This document shows positions 21,352-35,300 of a DNA stretch of 64,000 bases, one piece after another. Made by a program: the position numbers and the translations under genes. The notes under the pieces were generated by a model. It did no database searches, was not told where the DNA came from, and saw nothing but the letters and a program-made list of their open reading frames with translations. Position 1 is the stretch's first letter. Each line of letters begins with the position of its first letter. This stretch comes from Phytoseiulus persimilis. Taxonomy: Eukaryota > Arthropoda > Arachnida > Mesostigmata > Phytoseiidae. Location: NCBI GenBank assembly GCA_037576195.1, contig CM075102.1, positions 25,354,745 through 25,418,744 of the forward strand. Reading direction: 5' to 3'.

Positions 21352-24300
21352 CGTGAGATGGATTGCTGGATTCGTCCATCCGCAAGTCTCCTGGATGCCT
21401 CTCACGCTTTTGGCGACATCCCGGGTGACTTCACCTCGCTCAGCAAATGAGCTCCGCCCGCAATCTTCGGCGATCGCTTTCGTGTTCGACATTTCACAAG
21501 TGCCCGTGCGGAGGTCACGGCGCGTAACTCCGTCGAGTCACCATGAGATAGCTATCGCTCCACCTCGTGGAATCGCCCGCTCGTATCCTGAGCTTGTGAC
21601 GCGAATTCCCTCCAGCGATCGTCGCATCTTCCCTCTCGCATTCTGAAATCCCCTGCGCGAAATCCCGTGGAAAGATGGTCAGGGACCAGAAGCTGAAATT
21701 TGAGAAATCATCGTGCCATCCACTAGCTCGAGCAGAGACCGAGAATCACAATGGGAGACAGGGAACATACATCAGTGATGACATAACCGCAATACTAATC
21801 CTCTAAGCTACTCCATGGGTGGCTAAGTGAAAGGAGGCTTCAAATGAATTTCAATTTTTTCCCCAGCGCTTTTCGTTGCCTGTCCGTTTGAAAATGTGCC
21901 ACATTTTAAAATGAGGTCACTCACACGTGTCGAAGATCAACTCTTGCCCAAGGTGAGAATGAAGAAGACAGCGGGTATCATAGTCTAGCTCTGTTGTCGA
22001 GCCTCAACGCCGTGATCCTTGTGCCTGAATGATGGCTGACACCGGCTCCGATCCTCGCTGAGAAAAATTCGTCTTCGCATACGCTTATGGGGAAGCTCCG
22101 CTCTTGCAGCAAGATCGTCCTCGACTTCTGATGTGAGCCTGGCCCCGATGTGCCCAGTGGCTCTATCCGGGAGATTCGACTCCAGAAACAGGGTGGTTCT
22201 GTTGACAGATGATGGTGAGGCTGGCCCTTAGTCGTCGGCGGCTCTCGAGATCCTTTTCGACTTCTCGATATGCGGAGATTTCATCGTTCGGAGCTTCAGC
22301 ACATCGCGTGTCCGGAAAGTGTTCTCACCGCCGTCGTCTTCGCGGCTGTTCTGCCAATGCTCGGCGGCGTGTTGAGGTATGTGTGTGTGTTCTTTTTTTC
22401 ACTAAAAAATCGAGTTTGCGAGAATCGCGTGCACGAGCAAGTTCAAGGGTTTTGCATCCGTCGGGCGCCGCCCCCTCCCTAAGAGATGCCGCTCCGCGCT
22501 ATCGCGGGTCGATATTCTCTCGAAGATAAGTCGCAGGCGGCTGCAGTCCTCGGTAAACAGAGCAGAAAGCGCTGCGGGCAGTCTATAAACAAAATCATCA
22601 TAAATACCTTATAGACAGACGATGGAGCTGATGATTGAGAGAAGGAGACTACGGACTGGTCATCGATTTCTGATAGAGCGCGCAAGAGCCGCTTGGCCGC
22701 CGCAGATTCGAGAATCCATGAAGTTTGTTCCAAAGTTTACTCCGGAGTCTCTTTTTGTTGAATATACACTCAGCTGGGCCAAGCGATGCGAGCGCGTGTT
22801 CGAGCAGTCGCTGTCGGAGCCATTCGGATGTTTCCTCCATGTTCGAAACTCCGAAATAGTTATCTGGGTCCTGCGACGAGGATTTCGAAGCGTCACTCTG
22901 CAACAGCATCAGAACCCGATCCCAGGACGGACTCGATTCGCCGGGCTGGGTCGCTCCTGGAAAATCCAGCCTCAATCATTGATCGATGAGCATGTCACCA
23001 TGATCCTTCTTAGTTTGGGAATTCTCAGAGCCGAACTGAGATTCGAGCACTCCCTCGTCGGCCGAAGGGAAGCAGTGGTAACAACAGCTTCCCGATGCGG
23101 GCGCTGTACCGCCATCGATTTTTCGTGGACGATTGAAACAACGGCACGGTCGTCAGAGCAGCCTCCCCTCCCCCTCCGAGTCTCGATTTCGCCTTAGCCG
23201 CCCCTGGACCACGAGCGAGCCTAGCATTCTGTGGACTTGCGTGGTCAACAAATGGGACGTGAATCGCTTTCAGGTCCAGTCGGCTCAGCTGGACCGAAGG
23301 AACCGATTCGTCTAAACGCGGTCGACAAACCTCTGGAGATCGCTGTTGCTGTTCAAAGGGGGCCAGTTCTCGAAACCTCTCAAAGTGAGATGACAAAACC
23401 TCCCTCCAACCAGAGCCGTCCGATTTGTTCAGGATGGTCCTCTGATATGAGGGGCTGATTATTCAGAGATCCGAGCTATTCGGAAGATTCCGGCAAATGC
23501 TCATGACGGGAATAAAAACAGATTTCGCGTTTTTCGTCTTTGCAAGTGACATTCGTCTTCTCAAATCTGGGAGTGGTTTCCGCACGTTGTTATGCTAACT
23601 GCGCGCCCGTTGAATCCCGAAGAATAATACATCCGCCGACCCACCCTCGCAACTCGAAAGTGCGTCGATAAATACCCGCAAGAATCACATCCGACTTTCG
23701 TTGGAGTTCTCCCGACGTGCTCGACTGCCATATTTCGAAGCCAAGTCCATCGTGGAGTGCGGTCAAACCAGTACAATTCGTCGACAGATTAGTGCTGCTA
23801 GAACCCTGGTATATGTTGAGCTCGGGTCCTTTTTGACAAAGTGCCTGTGTTGTCTGTGTGTGTTGGTGTATGTTCCACAGGGGTCCCCCTGTCGTGGCTT
23901 CGGGTGACCACCGAGGCTGTTAACCAGTGCCATCTATCATTGGCGTGCATTTGTGGCTGGCCTACTTCGATTTCGGTCGTCGATGGATGCTTCGAATCTG
24001 GTCTTGACTTGCGCCCTGACGAACGAGCCACACACATACATACTCCACTGGGCAGCAACCTACGAGACGACCGAGGAGGAGCATGGCCGTAAACATGACT
24101 TATGTATGTGAGGTGGCTGGCCTGCGCTCGTCACCACGAAGCAGCATAAAGTCACGGCCGCGAAAGTCGTTGTCCCAGCCAGGCTTGGGGCGCCCCTTCT
24201 GCCGCTCACAAGAATCGCATCTCGAACTTTAGTCCAGCGTTCTACCGAACTGACGCGGTATCGAGCAAACGGCTGTGACCTGAAAAGCCTTCAACACCTC

Positions 24301-27300
24301 GCTAGTTCCCTGGCGCACCAAAAAAAGAGGAACAATCGAAGATAACGTTTTGTAGCGTGTGACCATTTGTGGATCGGCGCTCGCTGTAGTGAAAACCGCG
24401 ACAATCTTGAGTCGGTTTGGTTTTTCGCACTCGTGCGACCCCATTGTCTCGTCCGAGTTTCTACACAAAGCACCAAATGAAGCGCTCCTTAGGGGTGTCC
24501 CAAAACGCGAATATAGAAAAAGAGAGCCGGCCGACGAGCTGGAGTCCAAAAGGAAGCGAGCCGACCGCCAGCAGCACCACCACCTCCGAGCCGATCTCAA
24601 ATGGCACCGGCACGCGCAACAGAGAACGCGCTCCCTAACTTAGTGGAGGGATCGCAAGCGAACGCGCTCGCGGACTAGCCTGCCTGCTCCCTTCCTCACT
24701 CAGTCATTCGTTCACGGGATCTCTGGCGGCCTGAACTTCTGAATGTGACACTTGGGTGCTGCCCACAACTCCCGGGGCACAACTGAAATAAATGGGACTC
24801 ATCGGTGCCAATAATAATACACAGAAATCACCGCCGATATTTCCGCGATCGAGCAAGTTTCAAATCGCCCATGAAGTATGGAAAGCGTCGTCGGGAGCAC
24901 CAGGATCGGGAAAATACCAAAAAATGGGATCCATGATTGCACGCTCGATTGTAGGAGGTTACTGTCGACAAGAGGGCTACATTCCGGGTGCTCGATCATA
25001 TGCCAACAACTAAACATGGGATCCGTTTACATTCGTTATCAGTAGCATGCCGAACTTTGAAGTATTTCGGCTACGAGGGTTTTCAATCTTCCCCCACAAA
25101 ACCATTCTCCAGAACCTCGAAAGTTATTCATAGACATTCGAATTAGGTTCTTCATCTTACGATCCACGAAACAGAAGAAGAGCGTGGTGAGCCTCCGAAG
25201 AACAGATGAACCTACGAGACCCGAGGATAGGGGATTCCCTTGTCGTCACCTGACGCACACGAAGTGTTTCGCTTATCAGCAGCTCCAGACGGGATTTCCG
25301 GAGCGGCTTCACCATTCGACGCAGCGACCTTGAGACAGGTGATCGTGGCCGAATTAATTTTGGACGCTCGATCTATCCATTCCCGTTGAGGAAACAGTAA
25401 GAACAGAGAATTCGACGTTCTCTCTTTCGTTGCTGTTCAACACCGCATCGACTCTTCGCTCGCCGATTAAAACTGAAGAGGCGACGGAACGAAGTGATTC
25501 TTAGTTTGATATTCTTTCTTTGAACAGCTTCCCTCGCATGGGAAAATCTCGAAGAAAGTCTCTGTAGTTGTGCCAATTCTAGCGATTAAATAACTCGATC
25601 ATGATCCAAACCGAGCGAGTTCCGAAGAGACCCCATCAATCGGTATCGTTCATAAGGGATTCTATCCGTTTTCTGAGGAGCTCTGGAAATTTTTGGAATT
25701 CGGGAACGAGATGACTTCTGCTCGTGTTGATTTCAATGAGCTTCCCGTCTCGGATCGGAAATTTTGAGACCATACAGATTCCGATCACCAGGACGAGATA
25801 GAAAACGGAGGTTCGCACCCTCGGTTGCTGCGATTTTCGAGCATGGTTGAAACCATTGACTCTCGAAGAGCTTGCATCGAATAAAAACTGTCTGCGTAAT
25901 TAATGGTCCCCTGGGGTACCACTGTGGGTCAACAAAGAGAAGACTCGAAAGCTTTCCACTTTTCAGAATGACTTTAATGTTCAATACAACAGTTCCATTC
26001 CAAGAACGGGGAAAGTTACCGAGGAGCTGCTGAAATTCGTCGGTCAGCACACACGCCGAAGAGTTGACGGATCAAAGAAACGTAAAAGACTGGAGCCACG
26101 CGCTCGTTTGACTCCCCCGAGAATCAACTCGGGAGCCCGCTCCACTCTTCTTCGAACAAGAGCGGGCCCGTCCTCCGAGGCACCCTCTGCTCAGTGGTGG
26201 GTGTCACCAAGCTTGAGATCATATTTACCTCAATGACTCGGTCGGCCGAGAGGACAACCCGTTGCGATCCCGGGGAACGAAGGAGAACGAGGGGTCGGAG
26301 AGATATAGAATGAGAGCGAGAGAGAGAGAGCATTTGGTGTCATGAAGGAGATCGAGGATGGCTCGCTGTGGGTGGCTTCGGTGATGACTTTAAACAATTC
26401 ATCACTAAGTCTCTCCACCAGCAGCAATAGCAGTAGCGTCAGCAGCTCGACGCCTCCTGTCTTCAACAGATCGCGAGTCACACTATTCCCACGAACACGG
26501 ATTCCAGTTGCCTCGTTTTTTCATCCATTTGCGATGCTTTACCGCATCTCCTTCAACTGAGGTTTCGGCTTTCGCCTTCTTCGACCACGTCGGGCTCGTG
26601 CGGCCTGGAGCGTCTGTGGCACCACCGCCTGCGCTCACAATTACTGTGAGCAACACCCACAATTGGGTTGGGATAGGCGAACAGGGAAACCCTAAGGACA
26701 CGAAACGAAGACTCCACTCGAAGGTTCAACAATTCGGAGAGGAGAGAAGAGCAACAGTGAGCGTCCGGCGAGGCTCAATTTTTTCCTACGAGCACCTCGA
26801 GCCGCGACCGTTGAACAACAGTGTGGATAATTCGCCGGCCGGCTCGAGCGGAGATCCCTTCTCTATTCGGAGTGGAAAGTTAGACGATCCCCAGCGTGTG
26901 AGTGGATCCGAGGGAAGGTTAATTTGCTCTCGGCCGCCGATCTATCCGCACATCTAACGGAACGAACGGCTAGCGGACGAGCCGCGCGGCTAGGTAGGCA
27001 ACCAGCAGGCCGGTCAGTCAGCCAGCCAGCTCGCTCGCCATCGAATGGTAGTAAAAAGTTTTCGTAGATTATCTTATTTTGCCCGACGACTACCACCTTC
27101 GGCGCCCCCAACACCGTCTGGGAAGCCAGCTCAGCGGCCGCTGGTGCCGCAGAGCTTGGTAGCCGGCGAGCTGGCCAGGGGGGCAAGCGGAGGGACGAAG
27201 AACTAAAAGCCCTCGAAACTAAGAACAAGATAGAGGCAGAGAGGACGGAAGAAAGAGGGGGCGAGACGGAGAGATTGAGTTCGGCGCGGCTGCAAATGAG

Positions 27301-28130
27301 CGTCCCATCTGTGGAGTTGGTTCGATATTTCTCCGAGCTGATTTCGAATCAGCAGCCGATTCGGCAGTCAGTGCCGTCGGTATTCTCTCCTTCCCCGGCA
27401 GAGGCCCTCCTCCTCCTTCCTCGGGATGAGGCCTATCGGTTCAGGATCCGACGACAATTATCGGACCAGTGGGGGAATAGTTCAGTTGCGCACCTTGACC
27501 GACGGCTCGCCGCGCCAACGGAATCGGTCCAACGCTGTTCTCCGCTCCTTCCAACAGGGAACAATCCAGGAATTCCGGATATAGGTGTCGGCAAGACGTG
27601 CGAGATCCTCATATTCCGAAATCGGTGCGCTCGACAGTAGCGGAGCGCACTTCCTAGCGAGAAGTGGACGAAAGCTTCCTCCAACCCGAACTGGGGACTC
27701 CGTCGACAGACCTGCGTCAAGGCGCTTGTCGTGCGGGCAGCCTACCAGGGAAGATTGCTTCTCCCGTCTCCACTCGGCCCACCGAGACAGCTCGCAAGAC
27801 TATCGAGTCCTGCGCTCTTCAAGGGCGACGCGGGAGAAGAGGAGCGACGGAGGAGTGGGAATCTCGGGCAGGGGTCGGACCGGTTTGAACGGACAGAGGG
27901 GACGAGGAGGCCGACTATGGGAAGAGGATACAGCACTTAAAAACGAAAATAATCAGCAGTTTTTGTCTGTCTTACGTTAGCTGGCGGTGACTTCGAGCGT
28001 TTTTGTGTGCTTTGCTTCTGGTGTGTTGCTCTTTGGCCAACAGTTGCGCTGTCCGCGGTAGCCTTACTCTATTCTTGTTTTCTGAAGCTTCCGAAGTTGC
28101 CGAGGGCGACGCCAAACTCCGGACGAAAAA

Positions 28131-28132
<2 letters not shown>

Positions 28133-28200
<68 letters not shown>
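28133..28200. repeat. (CT)n microsatellite
   Basis: About 68 bp of CT dinucleotides with one interruption (tt near 28170). It lies 1 kb upstream of the scratch TATA box; on the minus strand it reads (GA)n, the binding unit of GAGA-type factors. Confidence 0.95.
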
Positions 28201-28204
<4 letters not shown>

Positions 28205-29143
28205 GGCGGCCTCGCTGTTCCTGCGTCGGTTTTCCATCTGGTAGGCGTTTTTTCCCTGCCTCGGTGGCTGCTCCACCATCGTTACTAGCTGGCTGCCAAA
28301 GTGGAAAGCGGATCCAGATGTTCCTTATTAACCTCATCGATTGGAACGAAGTTGACTTCAGACGATGACGACGAGCCAGGCGGTTAAGAGCCAGGCGAGC
28401 AGGAGCTCGCAAGGGTGGAATCCCGAGAAAGGGGATCGGTCGGCAACTTTTCGCGAGAAGCCAGCAGCGGCTGATGATTTCGTCGTTTCGAGGAGGCAAC
28501 CAAAAGAATGGTGGGGCAGAACGGCAAGCCAAGGAGGAAGGGGAGGAAAGAAGAAGAGCCATTTAAGAAGTTTGGCGACACCTGGTGACATCTGGAGAGC
28601 AAGGAGCGAGGATGCCGGCCTGATTCCGTCGATTTATAGCTCAACTGTTCCCTGCTCTGCCGGAACCAATAGACGCGCGGGAGAAGTCTAGCTCGAATCC
28701 AGTGCACGTTTAGCGGACGCGTGCTTCGCACGTTTCAAGCCCGCACCCAACCGAGCTTCTTCCCAACTAGCCGCCAACGTAAGACTAGTAAGTAAGCAAA
28801 CAAACAAGCAGCCAGCGAAAAGCCAGCGAGGAGTTGCCGACGTTGACGGCGGAATCCCATTGGCGTTCAGGAGACGTTGCTGGCTCCTCCTGTCGTCCTT
28901 CGCGCATCCTTCATCGACGGGGCCGGGCCCTACGAGGCCACTGCGTTAAACTCGCATTTGGGCGGTGCTTACTCCACCTGAAGCTCTCTTTCACCAGCGC
29001 CACCGGGCTCTCAACTGTTGCTCAGGCCACCCAGTGAGCTCCCCGGCTCACCGGGAGAGCATAGCAGAACTCAGGAGAACGGGGAGGCGCTCCTGAGTCC
29101 CTCGCCCTCAACATGTCCCTTTCCTTGGGGCTGGACTCCGAGC

Positions 29144-29150
29144 TATAAAA
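29144..29150 (+). promoter_or_regulatory. TATA box of scratch
   Basis: TATAAAA, about 205 bp before the scratch ATG at 29349. Two short upstream reading frames follow it. Confidence 0.55.
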
Positions 29151-29162
29151 GTGATTCTACGT

Positions 29163-29225
29163 ATGTTGCACGTTTGTGCAACGTGCTGAGCTCCAAGGTG
29201 GAAGATGTGCTCCTGTGCTCCTTAA
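29163..29225 (+). promoter_or_regulatory. Two short uORFs in the scratch leader
   Basis: If transcription starts about 30 bp past the TATA box, the leader has ATG...TGA at 29163-29189 (8 codons) and ATG...TAA at 29205-29225 (6 codons). Both end before the main ATG and could lower or condition translation of the repressor. Confidence 0.35.
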
Positions 29226-29348
29226 AATCGCTCGTTCCATACTTTGGCTCCGTTTGTTCTGACTGACCGCCACGTTCTCCTCGAACCCTATCTTCTGACA
29301 TCGGTCAACTGGAAGAAGTGTCTTGTCCTAGCTGCGGGCCCAGCAGCG

Positions 29349-32300
29349 ATGCCGCGCTGTTACCTTCTCAAGAAGAAGGCCGCGGCCTTGCAACTGAAAG
29401 GCCAAAGCCCAGAGCTCGCTGACTACATTGTTGAAGAGCCGCCGTCCCCATCGGAAGCCGAAGTTGCTCCGCAAAGTAAGTTCCTAGACATAACGGGGCT
29501 TGACGACATGCTGGAAGGGTTTCGGCTCGAATCGACTCGCCCGCTGGCAGATTACGGTTTTCCGTCCAGAGTCAGATTTGTGAGGAGGGAAGCGGTACTG
29601 TATGCGGACGTTCAGTTCCTCGCAGCAATTCCTCCGCAGGATACCTGCAACAATAATGCATCCGATCGCCACTTGAGCAGCTCTCTGGGAAATGATATTC
29701 GGGCTCAATTAGTACGGCATGCAAGTTTGTTACCGATGACGAAGATAGTCGCACTATTAGCGCCGCTCGGTCCGCTTGGCTTGGATCCGGCAGCGACCGT
29801 GCAATGATTGCCACGATTGCCAACAGCAGCGGGAATGATGGCATTGATTAATTAGGAATATGTTTCCATTGTGGCCCTGCTCCGAAACTCCCGCTTCCGA
29901 GTCTCGTGCGCTGCTCAAAAATCAACTAACAACATCAAAGACTAGCAGGGAGCTGTTGCAGGTAGATCTTCCCAAAAGATAAGAATCCCGACCGCTCTAT
30001 CCTAGTCCAGCATCGAGGAGCGTAGCACAGGGGAGATAAAGCACGCTTCCGAGAAAGACTCAGACTGGCAGACACAGCATATGAGTGTGCCTCCAGCGCA
30101 TACCAGCACGCAGTGCATGGTGCTGCCAAAGCAGCGATTCATGTCCGTGAAGCTCTGTTTTCAACCACGACTAATTTGAGCAAAACACAACAGCAAGATG
30201 AACCAGCAGACCTGGTTTCCTCAGACGCGGCACGTGTGTCGAGTCTAGCATTGAGAGGTTCGGGAAATAGAGAACGACTCGTCCGAGTCCCTGTGCAAGT
30301 TTTCGGCTTCCCGCAAACTGTTCGCATGATCCGTGACGACTCGTCTCGAGCGGGAGCTCATGGAAAGAGTTTCGAACCTTCCATGCGTCCATGGTTCCTC
30401 TCGTGAGCAAGCGAAGCCCCAAGAGTTCCTCGAACCGAGCAGGAGCGATCTCAGCATCGTGCTCGGGGTCACCGGAGTTACAGCACCGTTCTCATGGGGC
30501 GAGGAGCTCACTCACAATCGAATTGGAGCTTTCGACAAAGCTCAATCCCCGGGAAGATGATGAGGTGGCCGCTGCGATTAAATATGCCTTCGGCAAGCTC
30601 TCAGAGGCATTCGTTACACCCGGAGTATCGGCCTGCGGAGAGAACGATGAGGTTTGGTCATCTATTGCGGTGGCGGCTGCGGCAGCAGCCCTCAAATCCC
30701 TCAAATTAGCTTTGAATAGGCGATAAATCTGCTGTTCGACGTCGGCTCAATCGTCCTATACACTCGCTGCTCGCTCGATTGGTACTGCTCGGCAGTCCGC
30801 AGTTCCCACACAATCACACTGAGCACACACACACACACACGAACACATATAGAGGGGATTAACTGGCCATTCGACTTAATTGTGATGCAATGCCAGCCCA
30901 CCAAGCCACCTAGAAGCCGAGCGACGAAGCAACTAGCCATCTAGCTTACTGGCGAAACAATGTCCCCTTCAACGCCGTCGTCTTGGGGACCAGCAACAGA
31001 GCAGCGGCGCCCTCACAACCAGATATCCGGTTACAAAGGGTGTCCACACGCAGATATGGAAGAGCCCGGCTGACTGAGAGCGAAGGCCGAACACAAATGG
31101 CTAGAGCTGTACATGAGACCTCACATCGACTTGAGATAGGGTGTGTGTAACTTGCCTTTGCAGCGTGCCAGCGAGCGTGCGCGGGGCGTGCCATAGGCCA
31201 GCCTTCAACAAAAGCCAGGTCTCCATTAGGTTGTTGAATCCTGACTCTCCGCTTCAGCCTTGTGTCCCGAGAGCATATAAATCTTAACAACGCTCCGAAA
31301 TCACTGGTTTTGCTCGCGGAGTATCTGTTCAGCATCGAGGTAAATGCCACTCGGTCCTGGAAGCCTCACAGCCTCTGGTAACTTCAAGGGGAAGAGAGCC
31401 TTCATCTCTCAGCAGACAGACAGACAAGCACGGTCGGGGGCAATTCCTCGGCATCGCGTACGGACAGTGATGAGGACCTACGGGACGAGCTCACGCGTGT
31501 CGGGAGCGCGCGGTCCAGAATCTAGAAGGAAGTGGTTCTCATTTGAACAGTACAGCCAGGTAGCCGGAGAGGAACCAGCGTAGAAAGCCTTCGTCCACGC
31601 ACTCGAACGAGACCGAGTCGGGCACAAACAAATCGGAGAGAAGCGAGTTTTCGGAGTTTCGAAAGATTTTGAGGAACAATGAGGAAGTTCATGAATAATC
31701 TATCGCGTTTAGCAACAGCATCGGGACATATCTTATGCAAACCCACGCGTCGACAAAGGTGTTCTCGAGCCGAAGCTCGGGCGAGCGGTCCGAGTGAGTG
31801 GAGTAGCGAAGAACGAATACAAGTGCTCGTTCTTAGAGTGCAAGTCTCCTTCCAGTGGAGATCACGCTCGCTCGCTCGCTCGCCCGCCCGCTCATTCAGT
31901 CACCGTTCGCCCGATCGTTGCCATGAGGAAGCTTTCCCTCAAAAGAGAGGGAACGCGCGCGCTCCGTAAATAAAACTCAAATTTGTTCTGATTCATAGCT
32001 GCCACAGTTGATCCAACCGCCCGAGGTGTTCCTTCCGTTTTTTTCACTTCAGTTTTCCCCCCGTGCGCAGAGGTGGTGACAGCCGCGGATTTTCCTCCGG
32101 AAATTCAAAAAGTCCCCCGCGCCCCTGCTCGATGTTAACAACACAGTGGGAGTCCCCCGCCCCCTACTCTCCCCGGAATCTTCGAGTACGCGTTCCACCG
32201 CTATCGGCTGGTCGTCGTTCACCCCCTCTGTGAGGTGTCTATTAGTCTCGTTGTGCCTGCAAGGCCCCCTTATTGTAGGCCACGAAAGACGACGAGAATT

Positions 32301-35300
32301 CCTCAAAGGTGATGACGAAAACCCAGACCAGGGGCGGCGGAGTTTGTGGCAAGAGATATCAGCGGCAGATGGCCTCCCTGTTGTTTTCAAAACACGCGGA
32401 GCGCTTCCTCTTCAGGTTTGCTCGCTCACGATCAACAGTGGTAATCCATTTATGATTATCAGCGATGCGATCGATATAATGTTGCTCTCGATTCAATTAA
32501 ACGACGCCTTTCTCCCCATATCCTCTCTGTTCAAGTGAAGATTTGATCCTTAGCAAAACAGTCTACCTCAACCAAGAATAACAGTAGACCTCGCTCTCAC
32601 TTTGTTCAGTCATTCCTCGGTCCTAACACCGACCCATCCATCCTTCCGTCCGTGAGTCCGTCGCCTCGGGATTTGAGGTGAGAATTCGATGAGAGAGCTT
32701 GAGCCACCTGGATCAAATATACTTGGGCAAATCCGAGCTTTCGAACGGCCTGATCAAGTCCTGAGGAGGCGCTGTGCTTTTCCCGCCGCCACTTCTCTTG
32801 GGGCCCTCCCCGCTCCTCTGGCTACTCCCGGCTGGGAAGCTTCAAATGCAAGGACGTTCGTGTCATCGTTCTTGTGCTCCGAATCGCGGCCTAGGAATTA
32901 TAGCAAGAATTAGCTGTATCTTCCTGTCGGCAGAACTTTTCACACTCGTTCGCCGCAGTGCCCCCCCCCCCCCCCCCGGTCTCCGAATATGACCCAGCGA
33001 GCCTCTCAACCTGTGCGCTGATATAAGTCGTGTCTTACTCTGAGGGAGTGAACGAGCGTTGGTGAGTCAGGGAGCGCCTTCGTACTCTTATCGAGCAGGA
33101 AAACGAGAGTCTACTGGGCAGTGGAACGGTGGCCGTTTCCGAATGCGGCCACTCGATGAGCAGTAATTTTGGAAGACTGCTGTTCTCGACAGTGGAACAT
33201 GACGTCAGATGGAATCGAGAAAACGAAACTCCCGTCGGAGGTGGGGACGCTCCAATCCTACGCCAGCGAACGGAGAGCGTGAGCCTACAGGTAGCTACGG
33301 GTCGAACATCATTCCCCGTAGATATGTCACGTTGGTGACGAAATCTATCATTTCCAGCAGAGTTATAAGCGTTACGAACGAACATTAGCCAAAGCCGACA
33401 GACCGGCAACACTTTCTACCTGTTATGACGCCACTCGAAGCCAGCAATTGAGAGGCCAGCATGCAGCAAACGTGAGCACTGAGCAACACGACGCACGTGT
33501 GGCGTGGCGTGCGCCTCGAGCGTACCGTGTCCTGGCCGCTTCGTTTGTCGCTATCACCCGTCAGCGGGTGTCGAGCGGACAAACGAACGGTCGGACGTAC
33601 GAAAATACTCGAATCGATCATTCCTGAAAGTTCACGAACGTTGACCGGCGCCGGGTTCGAGCCTGCTCCGAGAACTAGGAAGCTGACGAATTCTTCAATT
33701 GATCCCTCGAGCACGGAAGCTTCAGCTTTCGGAGCCGAGGTCGGTTAAAAATCGTTTGAAGCGGAACGAAGTTTCCGAAGGCTTAGCTCAGAGAGGTTCT
33801 CCCAGGAAACGCTGATAGGAACACGGGAATTCGGGGAGCTGAACCCTTCAGGACTGTTTGTCTGCAGCACTTGGCCAGTCATCGATGTTCTCAAGCGTGC
33901 TGCCAGCTGTCACGGCTAATCAGAGTAATTACGTAGTGTCGGGATTATGTTCGTGGTAGGACAACGCCGGTACATTTTTAATAAACAATCATTCATTCTT
34001 GGGGTCGACTGGAAAAATCGCGTCCACACGGCGCCAGAATCCATGCGGAACGTCCGCACATTCGAATCACAGCAACTCTCAACAGGACGAGGGGATTTCC
34101 ATCACGATCACGGCCGCTTGCTTGCTCGCCTGTTTCGTCAGGCCGGGTGCTTGCCCGGTCGCTCGGTCGTACGGTTGGAGGTTCCATCTGCCTACATCTC
34201 AACGCCTACCCAACTACCACCAAACCAACCGACGACCTACAACTTGCCGAGCAAACCATAGCAAATTCGAGTCCGAGTGACTCGGAGCATGCTTGCTAAC
34301 TCACTCTCGCTGTCTCGCTTCCATGCCCACTGGCTTACCCCCGCAGGTCTCGTCTGCCGTCGGCCCCTTCGAATCGTCCCGTCCGCCGACCAGACTGATC
34401 GGCTCCGGCAACCAACCATCTCGATTCGATGTCGTTTGTGCGGCATCGCTTCAGATAAAAAAAAAGCCTGCCTTTAAACAGTGAATAATATCGGCTTTAG
34501 TTCGTGGTCATCCGCTCAGAGCGGCCGAAATCCATCGACACTGTGGTCTGCCGACGTAAGTGCTGCGTGCGGTACGGCGGGTCGCGGCTCTGCCTTCGTT
34601 GATATATCAGTGTCAAAGGCTTGATAGAGATCTGGCTGTCCCATGACGCCCGAAACATTAGAGTTTCTATTAGTAATATTTGAAATTTTGGAAAAATATC
34701 ATCATCTTGTGTGTTGAACCGTGACTCGAGCGCTACCTGAGCGAAATCGCCAATGAGGAGAGATCCTTCCGTTCGACGCTATTGAAGGGCCGCTCTGGCT
34801 TCGCATAAACATAGTCGGCAGATTTTGTGGCTGATCATGTGGTTGAGGTCACCGAACGAACACGAAGCCCATAGAACGGAACGCGGTGGATCGGAGGAGC
34901 TTTCGGGGAATTTTCACACACCCGAGCTCCCTTTGTCTCCTGCCTTGGTGACCCGCACCCAGACGACTGGAGCTAATGAAGACAATCTCGTTGGGGTGCT
35001 CCGGTTGACGTGACGCGCCCGCTCGGCGCTCTATGCACGGCTGGTTATTCCGCGCAACACCTCCTCAAACAGGAGTTTGAAACGCTATAAAGAGCAAATT
35101 CCTATATTTGCTCGCATGGATTCTTCGCGTACGCGCGTCCTCTCGAGGAGAACGGGATAAGCTCGTAATGGGCGAACCCTTTTTAACGTGATTAAAAGCG
35201 CTCAACTGGAACTGCTTGTAGATCATTGCAAAGTAGCAAGGCAACCTGCTCCCAATATATAGCGACGCTCTTACTGGGATCCTCGATGGAGCGTATCCGG

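Larger units (their letters stand above)
19900..29140. other. Gene-poor upstream domain of scratch
   Basis: About 9 kb with no recognised gene on either strand before the scratch promoter, as usual for neural transcription-factor genes with distributed enhancers. It contains a long inverted repeat (21270-21351), a GA-rich element (about 26305-26335), a degenerate cagc/gtca tract near 27000-27040, and a long (CT)n at 28133-28200. A plus-strand ATG ORF at 26342-26560 (MKEIEDGSLWVASVMTLNNS, then a Ser-rich part) and minus-strand frames at 22975-22649 and 26050-25636 look protein-like but are unassigned. Confidence 0.5.

Noticed and set aside
28003-28562. Ser/Leu- or Arg/Glu-repeat ORFs on both strands
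   Set aside because: Produced by the (CT)n microsatellite.
33640-33680. GGTTCGAGCC sequence like a tRNA B box
   Set aside because: No A box or cloverleaf stems upstream; likewise ggttcgaat near 20454.
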